From CAYRJA01 sp964424455 (lineage in GTDB: Bacteria; Bacteroidota; Bacteroidia; Chitinophagales; UBA10324), in NCBI GenBank assembly GCA_964424455.1, contig CAYRJA010000123.1, positions 1-7,878 of the forward strand: 7,878 nt of DNA, in the 5' to 3' direction. This document shows positions 6,111 through 7,878 of this stretch, piece after piece (positions within the stretch are counted from its first letter, which is position 1; every line of letters starts with the position of its first letter). Made by a program: the position numbers and the translations under genes. The notes under the pieces were generated by a model, which was not told where the DNA came from, did not search any database, and saw only the letters and a list, made by a program, of their open reading frames with translations.

Positions 6111-7878
6111 ATGAGAAAGCTACACTACACATTAAGATTTTTGTTTCTTTCCTTTTTGCTGTCCGGGTATTACCATGCAAATGCTGCTGACTTTTACTGG
6201 GTAAATGATAGTGGCAACTGGTCTGATTATGCAAACCATTGGGCAACTACTTCCGGCGGAAACATCTTTTACGCACAGCATCCCTCTGCTGCCGACAATG
6301 TATTTTTTGATGCCAAGTCCTTTTCAACAGGCAACCAGATGGTAACGATAGATGTAGCCAATGCAGATTGTAAAAACATGACATGGACAGGCGTAAACCA
6401 TACCCCGCAACTTAAGGTATCGGCTGTTACCAACATACTCAATATATACGGCTCTTTAACCTTTACTTCCGGTATGACAGTGGATACGATCATGGGTCCT
6501 GTTAACTTTTTAGCAACCACTGCCGGAAATACAATTACTACTGCCGGTTTAAACATGAACAATAATTTCACCTTTGATGGCGTGGGCGGTGAATGGATAT
6601 TACAGGATGATCTGACGCTGGGTAAAGGCGATTACAACAGATGTAGCATCATACTTACCAACGGCAGTTTAAATACCAATGACAAGACTGTTACCATTGG
6701 AAAATTTGTTTCTATTGATACAACTGTCCGTGAACTTACACTGGGTTCATCTACCATTAATATCACTTATTTCTCTGCTTACGGATGGCATGTGTATCCG
6801 GGAACGAACCTAACACTGAATGCAGGCGCTTCCACCATTAATATGACTTGCAATCTGCCTATATGGCAATCGTATTTTGAGGGTGGCGGAAAGACTTATA
6901 ATAATTTACACTTTACCGGTGCCTCAGCAGCTATCGCCCAACTTTATGGCGGAGGCGGAGGCAGCACCTTCAACGGAGATGTAAGTTTTGCTACCGAAGT
7001 GGATATTACCGGAGATAATATATTCAATGGAAATACAACTTTTTACGGAAGCGGTAACATACTCACCAACAACATTTTTAACAATGTAACCTTTACGCCG
7101 GGTTATACCTACACGCTGCGGGGTGGGAAAACTCAAACTATCACAGGAACACTTTCGGCTGACGGAGCTTGTACTGACGCTATAATAATAAAATCGAGTA
7201 ATACGAAGCCGACCACCATCAGTAAATCATCGGATTCGGTTACCGTTAGACATGTTGTGCTTACTTCTGTAGCTGCTACGGGGGGAGCCGTTTTCACGGC
7301 TATAAACTCTACAGATATGAGCGGCAATACCGGATGGAGTTTTGCCGGAAGTACAGGCGGAACAGCCGGTGTATCCATTACAGCCAGCCCTTCAGGAAAC
7401 ATTTGCCCGGGAACCCATGTACAGTTTAGCGCTGTGCAGGTGAATGGCGGTACCGCTCCTGTTTACCAATGGAAAAAGAACGGTACAGACACCGGAGGCA
7501 ATGCACCTGACTATTCAGATAATACATTACTTAATAATGATGTTATCTCCTGTACGATGATTTCCAGCAGTGGTCATTGTGCCAGTGACTCTATTGTTGT
7601 TTCAGTTATTCCTGGAGGGTCGGCAGGAACCATCACTGCCACAAAAGATACTATCTGTGCAACCACCCCGGCAGTATTAAATGTTTCCGGTACCAGCGGA
7701 AATATTCAATGGCAGTCATCTGCTTCACCTTCGGGACCGTTCACGGATGTGTCAGGAGAAACGAACAGCAGCTATGTTTCCATTCCTGCACAAACCAACT
7801 ATTATAGAGTGAAAGCCGGAAGCGGAAATTGTTCAGACACTTCTTTAGTCCCTTACGAAATAGTAGTGCAGCCCTCGC
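6111..7878 (+). CDS. Secreted beta-rich repeat protein with Ig-like modules (partial, 3' end outside window)
   Basis: The frame stays open from ATG 6111 to the right edge (589 full codons, no stop). The signal peptide is clear: MRK, hydrophobic core LRFLFLSFLLSGYY, cleavage near ANA-A26. Then comes a segment of the type YWVNDSGNWSDYANHWA (from residue 29) with DNVFFDA, an N-terminal module I recognise from large Bacteroidota surface proteins. Residues about 80-415 are rich in Gly, Asn and Thr with short repeated strands (GSLTF, NNFTF, NNLHFTG, GDVSF, NTTFYG), which suggests a parallel beta-helix or similar solenoid. Two Ig-like modules follow (about 421-503 and 505-589); the second is nearly identical to one in the preceding gene. 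A T9SS tail is expected beyond the window but not seen. An in-frame ATG at 6057 would add 18 polar residues (MKDDKGNQKTQ) before the signal peptide, so 6111 is preferred. The 65-bp gap after the preceding gene has no terminator, so co-transcription is likely. The function is unknown; adhesion or matrix formation is a guess. Confidence 0.9.
   Translation, partial: MRKLHYTLRFLFLSFLLSGYYHANAADFYWVNDSGNWSDYANHWATTSGGNIFYAQHPSAADNVFFDAKSFSTGNQMVTIDVANADCKNMTWTGVNHTPQLKVSAVTNILNIYGSLTFTSGMTVDTIMGPVNFLATTAGNTITTAGLNMNNNFTFDGVGGEWILQDDLTLGKGDYNRCSIILTNGSLNTNDKTVTIGKFVSIDTTVRELTLGSSTINITYFSAYGWHVYPGTNLTLNAGASTINMTCNLPIWQSYFEGGGKTYNNLHFTGASAAIAQLYGGGGGSTFNGDVSFATEVDITGDNIFNGNTTFYGSGNILTNNIFNNVTFTPGYTYTLRGGKTQTITGTLSADGACTDAIIIKSSNTKPTTISKSSDSVTVRHVVLTSVAATGGAVFTAINSTDMSGNTGWSFAGSTGGTAGVSITASPSGNICPGTHVQFSAVQVNGGTAPVYQWKKNGTDTGGNAPDYSDNTLLNNDVISCTMISSSGHCASDSIVVSVIPGGSAGTITATKDTICATTPAVLNVSGTSGNIQWQSSASPSGPFTDVSGETNSSYVSIPAQTNYYRVKAGSGNCSDTSLVPYEIVVQPS
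7623..7878 (+). repeat. Ig-like module shared with the preceding gene, copy 2
   Basis: Second copy of the 256-bp module at 5299-5554, 2324 bp downstream. The match continues to the last base of the window, so its right boundary is not known. The differences cluster at the PAQTAFF / PAQTNYY strand; elsewhere they are mostly third-codon changes. Confidence 0.92.

Noticed and set aside
6269..7402. Antisense open frames opposite the right-hand gene
   Set aside because: The + strand frame has a signal peptide and Ig-like modules and is continuous to the window edge. The antisense frames have no recognisable features.

Overview
The window looks like a piece of a Bacteroidota (Bacteroidetes) chromosome, plausibly from the Chitinophagales/Sphingobacteriales side of the phylum. 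This is inferred from protein types, not from a marker gene. The signs are C-terminal type IX secretion (T9SS) type A sorting domains, delta-60/DUF5122 repeats, chains of Ig-like and PKD modules, and a hybrid of TPR repeats with a NarL-class histidine kinase. Shine-Dalgarno sequences are also weak or absent before the starts, as is usual in this phylum. All real genes are on the + strand.

Layout. Positions 1-215 are the end of a secreted protein, with a T9SS sorting domain, followed by a good intrinsic terminator (240-276). An intergenic stretch to about 409 has no further gene. Then comes a two-component pair: a TPR-rich, membrane-anchored sensor kinase (410-2353, non-ATG start) and its LuxR/NarL-type response regulator (2419-3060). 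Next is a large surface protein (3181-6045; real start perhaps 3256). It has a signal peptide, seven delta-60 repeats (probably a seven-bladed propeller), Ig-like modules, a PKD domain and a T9SS sorting tail. After 65 bp a second large secreted protein begins (6111) and runs off the right edge. It has a signal peptide, a repetitive beta-rich region and two Ig-like modules.

How the genes may work together. The kinase-regulator pair sits directly before the two surface-protein genes. A nearly identical 20-base element (19 of 20 bases) occurs before the response regulator (2363-2382) and again before the propeller protein (3081-3100). The simplest model is that this element is an operator or promoter core through which the regulator controls itself and the surface proteins. 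This is inference. The two surface proteins also share a 256-bp Ig-like module at about 91% DNA identity (5299-5554 and 7623-7878), which points to recent module duplication or gene conversion.

No RNA gene, insertion sequence, CRISPR array or replication origin was seen.
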